DNA from: CAWATZ01 sp963784995
Lineage (GTDB): Bacteria > Planctomycetota > Planctomycetia > Gemmatales > Gemmataceae
DNA: 64,000 nt
Direction of reading: 5' to 3'
NCBI GenBank assembly: GCA_963784995.1
Contig: CAWATZ010000003.1
Coordinates: forward strand, 2,790,001-2,854,000
Shown here: positions 62,556 to 64,000 of the stretch, in pieces
Position numbering within the stretch: the first letter of the stretch is position 1
How the letters are laid out: each line of letters starts with the position of its first letter
Notes under the pieces: generated by a model
The model's input: the letters and a program-made list of their open reading frames with translations, nothing else
What the model was told of the DNA's origin: nothing
Database searches by the model: none
Translations under genes and position numbers: made by a program

Positions 62556-63464
62556 ATGATTCGCCGACAAGAACGCAGCGCAGGTTTCACGCTGATCGAG
62601 CTGCTGGTGGTGATTGCCATCATTGCCATCCTGATCGGCCTGCTGCTGCCGGCCGTCCAGAAGGTCCGCGAGGCCGCCGCTCGCACCCAGTGTACGAACA
62701 ACCTCAAACAGATCGGCCTGGCGCTGCACAACTACCACGATGCCAATGGCATCTTGCCGGCCGGCGTCGTTTCCGGCTCGGGCCAGAATTACATGGCCTT
62801 CCTCGTCTATCTCCTGCCGTACGTGGAACAGACCGTCGTCTACTACCAGCTGAATCTGAGCCAGCCCTACAACAATGCCGCAAACGTGGCGGTGGGACTG
62901 AACCGCATTCCCACTTTCCTGTGCCCGTCGGGGAACCAGCTCTTCACGCAGTACGGCGGCGATGAGCTGTCCGGGGGCAAGTCAACCTACACCACCCATT
63001 ATTACGGAGTTGCCGGCCCCATCGGGACCAACCCGCAAACCGGGGCCCCCTACGCTTTCCTTACCACCAACCAGGCGAACGAAGGCACGCAAGGCGTCCT
63101 GGGGATGAACAGCACGGTCCACTTCACCGACATAACGGACGGCACGTCCAACACGCTCATGGTCGGGGAGATGTCCTGGGACAAGGCCGGCTACTACCGG
63201 ATCTGGACTCGCGGCACCTACGAGGACGGGCAGGACCGCGATACCACCTGCTGCCGGAACGTCGCCAACGCCCTCAACTCGACGCCCTACGATGGCAGCA
63301 CCAACGCCAACGACACCAGCTTCGGCAGCAACCATCCCGGTGGCGGCGCCAACTTTGTTCTGTGTGATGGGTCGGTCCGCTGGGTCAGCGCCAGCATCCC
63401 CATGAACACCTATCTCAGCGTGGCCAGCATGAACGGCGGCGAAACCAACTTGACCGGGTTCTAG
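62556..63464 (+). CDS. DUF1559 family prepilin-type protein
   Basis: Intact 302-residue protein of the family expanded to many copies in planctomycetes. It has a type IV pilin-like N-terminus (GFTLIELLVVIAIIAILIGL, cleavage after Gly10), the conserved helix QKVREAAARTQCTNNLKQIG, then LALHNYHDANGILPAG, DITDGTSNTLMVGEMSWDKA and the C-terminal GGGANFVLCDGSVRWVSASI (H-X9-DG-type motif). Likely an extracellular pseudopilin or surface protein. A hairpin at 63485-63532 follows. Confidence 0.95.
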   Translation: MIRRQERSAGFTLIELLVVIAIIAILIGLLLPAVQKVREAAARTQCTNNLKQIGLALHNYHDANGILPAGVVSGSGQNYMAFLVYLLPYVEQTVVYYQLNLSQPYNNAANVAVGLNRIPTFLCPSGNQLFTQYGGDELSGGKSTYTTHYYGVAGPIGTNPQTGAPYAFLTTNQANEGTQGVLGMNSTVHFTDITDGTSNTLMVGEMSWDKAGYYRIWTRGTYEDGQDRDTTCCRNVANALNSTPYDGSTNANDTSFGSNHPGGGANFVLCDGSVRWVSASIPMNTYLSVASMNGGETNLTGF

Positions 63465-63484
63465 CACGCCCGCGCCAGAGAAAC

Positions 63485-63532
63485 CAACGACAAGGCGAGC
63501 GGTCGGTTGACATCGGCCGTTCGCCTTGTCGT
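63485..63532 (+). terminator. terminator-like hairpin after the DUF1559 gene
   Basis: 17-base arms 63485-63501 and 63516-63532 pair with one mismatch around a 14-base loop, 20 bases after the stop codon. No T-run. Confidence 0.6.
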
Positions 63533-63589
63533 TGCCGCTTCTTCGCTGCGCCTCACGGCTCTCCTGGCAAAGACGATCCCTCCAAAAGA

Positions 63590-63618
63590 TTGACAACGGA
63601 CCTGTCCCGTTTTACCAT
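63590..63618 (+). promoter_or_regulatory. sigma-70-like promoter for the HAMP-sensor gene
   Basis: A perfect TTGACA at 63590-63595, a 17-base spacer and TACCAT at 63613-63618. The start codon follows about 145 bases later. Confidence 0.55.
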
Positions 63619-63763
63619 GAATCCTCGATTCCCGTCCGCTCGCCCTCAGCTAACCCCCGCTGTGCTCAGGTGGGGTAGATCGAACGATTCGCGCCCTGAC
63701 TCGCTGTTTCGCGCACTATCCTTTGATGAGATCGTTCCCATTGCCTTCAACGGAGAAGTATCA

Positions 63764-64000
63764 ATGCAAGCCCTTCAAGAGCCCACCATTACCGGCATCG
63801 ACGCCACCACTCTGCTGACGGCCCTGACCGCCTTGAAAAAGGGCGACTTCTCCGTCCGCCTGCCGGTCGAGTGGATCGGCGTGGCCGGCAAGGTGGCCGA
63901 CACCTTCAACCAGGCCGTCGAGCTGAACGAACGCATGGCCCGCGAGCTGGAGCGGCTCAGCCGGGTGGTCGGCAAGGAAGGCAAGCTCGGCCAGCGCGGC
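63764..64000 (+). CDS. HAMP-domain sensor protein, N-terminus (partial)
   Basis: 79 codons before the window ends. After MQALQEPTITGIDATTLLTA the sequence LKKGDFSVRLPVEWIGVAGK, VADTFNQAVELNERMARELE and RLSRVVGKEGKLGQRG matches the start of soluble sensors with serial HAMP repeats, usually hybrid histidine kinases. No membrane segment precedes the HAMP, as in those proteins. GGAGAAG lies before the ATG. Confidence 0.75.
   Translation, partial: MQALQEPTITGIDATTLLTALTALKKGDFSVRLPVEWIGVAGKVADTFNQAVELNERMARELERLSRVVGKEGKLGQRG

Overview
The window looks like high-GC chromosome of a planctomycete, most likely Gemmataceae or a close relative. This rests on family content rather than any marker gene: a DUF1559/prepilin-type protein (62556-63464), a TIGR02996-type leucine-rich-repeat protein, a Uma2 nuclease, WD40 and PQQ propellers, an LpxD/LpxI lipid A pair, Cys-rich CCC secreted proteins, and many long intergenic inverted repeats. 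No rRNA, tRNA, CRISPR array or insertion sequence was recognised.

Layout. (1) 1-10.1 kb, plus strand: a copper/silver-type heavy-metal efflux locus with a metal-binding protein tail, a small coupled ORF, a CusA permease, a CusB adaptor, a second CusA and a YHS protein. Both CusA reading frames are broken by about twenty or more single-base frame changes each, whereas the CusB between them is clean. The CusC/TolC partner (16.9-18.4 kb, minus) and a TRASH-type metal protein (16 kb) lie further on. (2) 10.1-15.0 kb, minus strand, nested between the halves of the metal locus: fatty-acyl-AMP ligase, radical SAM enzyme, acyl carrier protein and a CAT-fold acyltransferase, led by a Cys-rich secreted protein. 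(3) 18.8-25.8 kb: a large zinc metalloprotease and two tandem OMP85/BamA proteins sharing a near-identical barrel half. (4) 26.0-35.7 kb, minus strand: a complete RiPP locus with two Nif11-type precursors ending in a shared Phe-Gly-Arg-Arg-Gly-Trp tail, a two-domain GNAT, TolC, HlyD, a C39-peptidase ABC exporter and a second ABC subunit. (5) 36-44.8 kb: mixed enzymes and exported proteins, including a YiiX-like hydrolase, Uma2, an FAD oxidase, WD40 and precorrin-2 dehydrogenase. (6) 44.9-47.1 kb: lpxD and lpxI. (7) 47.3-53.3 kb: a GH10-like protein, an SPL-like radical SAM protein, LRR protein, small ORF and cytochrome P450. (8) 53.4-57.6 kb, plus strand: a TOMM (azoline-forming) operon with an eight-cysteine membrane protein, SRPBCC protein, RRE/E1-like C protein, YcaO and SagB-type dehydrogenase. 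(9) 57.6-64 kb: a fused iron-type ABC permease, PQQ propeller protein, HEAT lipoprotein, DUF1559 protein and the start of a HAMP-domain sensor.

How it works together. Three peptide or lipid biosynthesis systems sit in one window: the Nif11/GNAT RiPP with its own three-layer exporter, the TOMM operon whose best substrate candidate is an unusual membrane-anchored octa-cysteine protein, and the ligase-ACP-radical SAM set. The metal locus supplies Cu/Ag-type tripartite efflux, if the CusA genes are intact in the real genome.

Caveats. Beyond the two CusA genes, single frame breaks occur in at least eight otherwise well-conserved genes, plus one in-frame amber codon. This suggests residual sequencing or assembly error rather than general gene decay. 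Long perfect inverted repeats (25-62 bp arms) lie in many intergenic gaps and repeatedly overlap or touch stop codons. They are listed as repeats.
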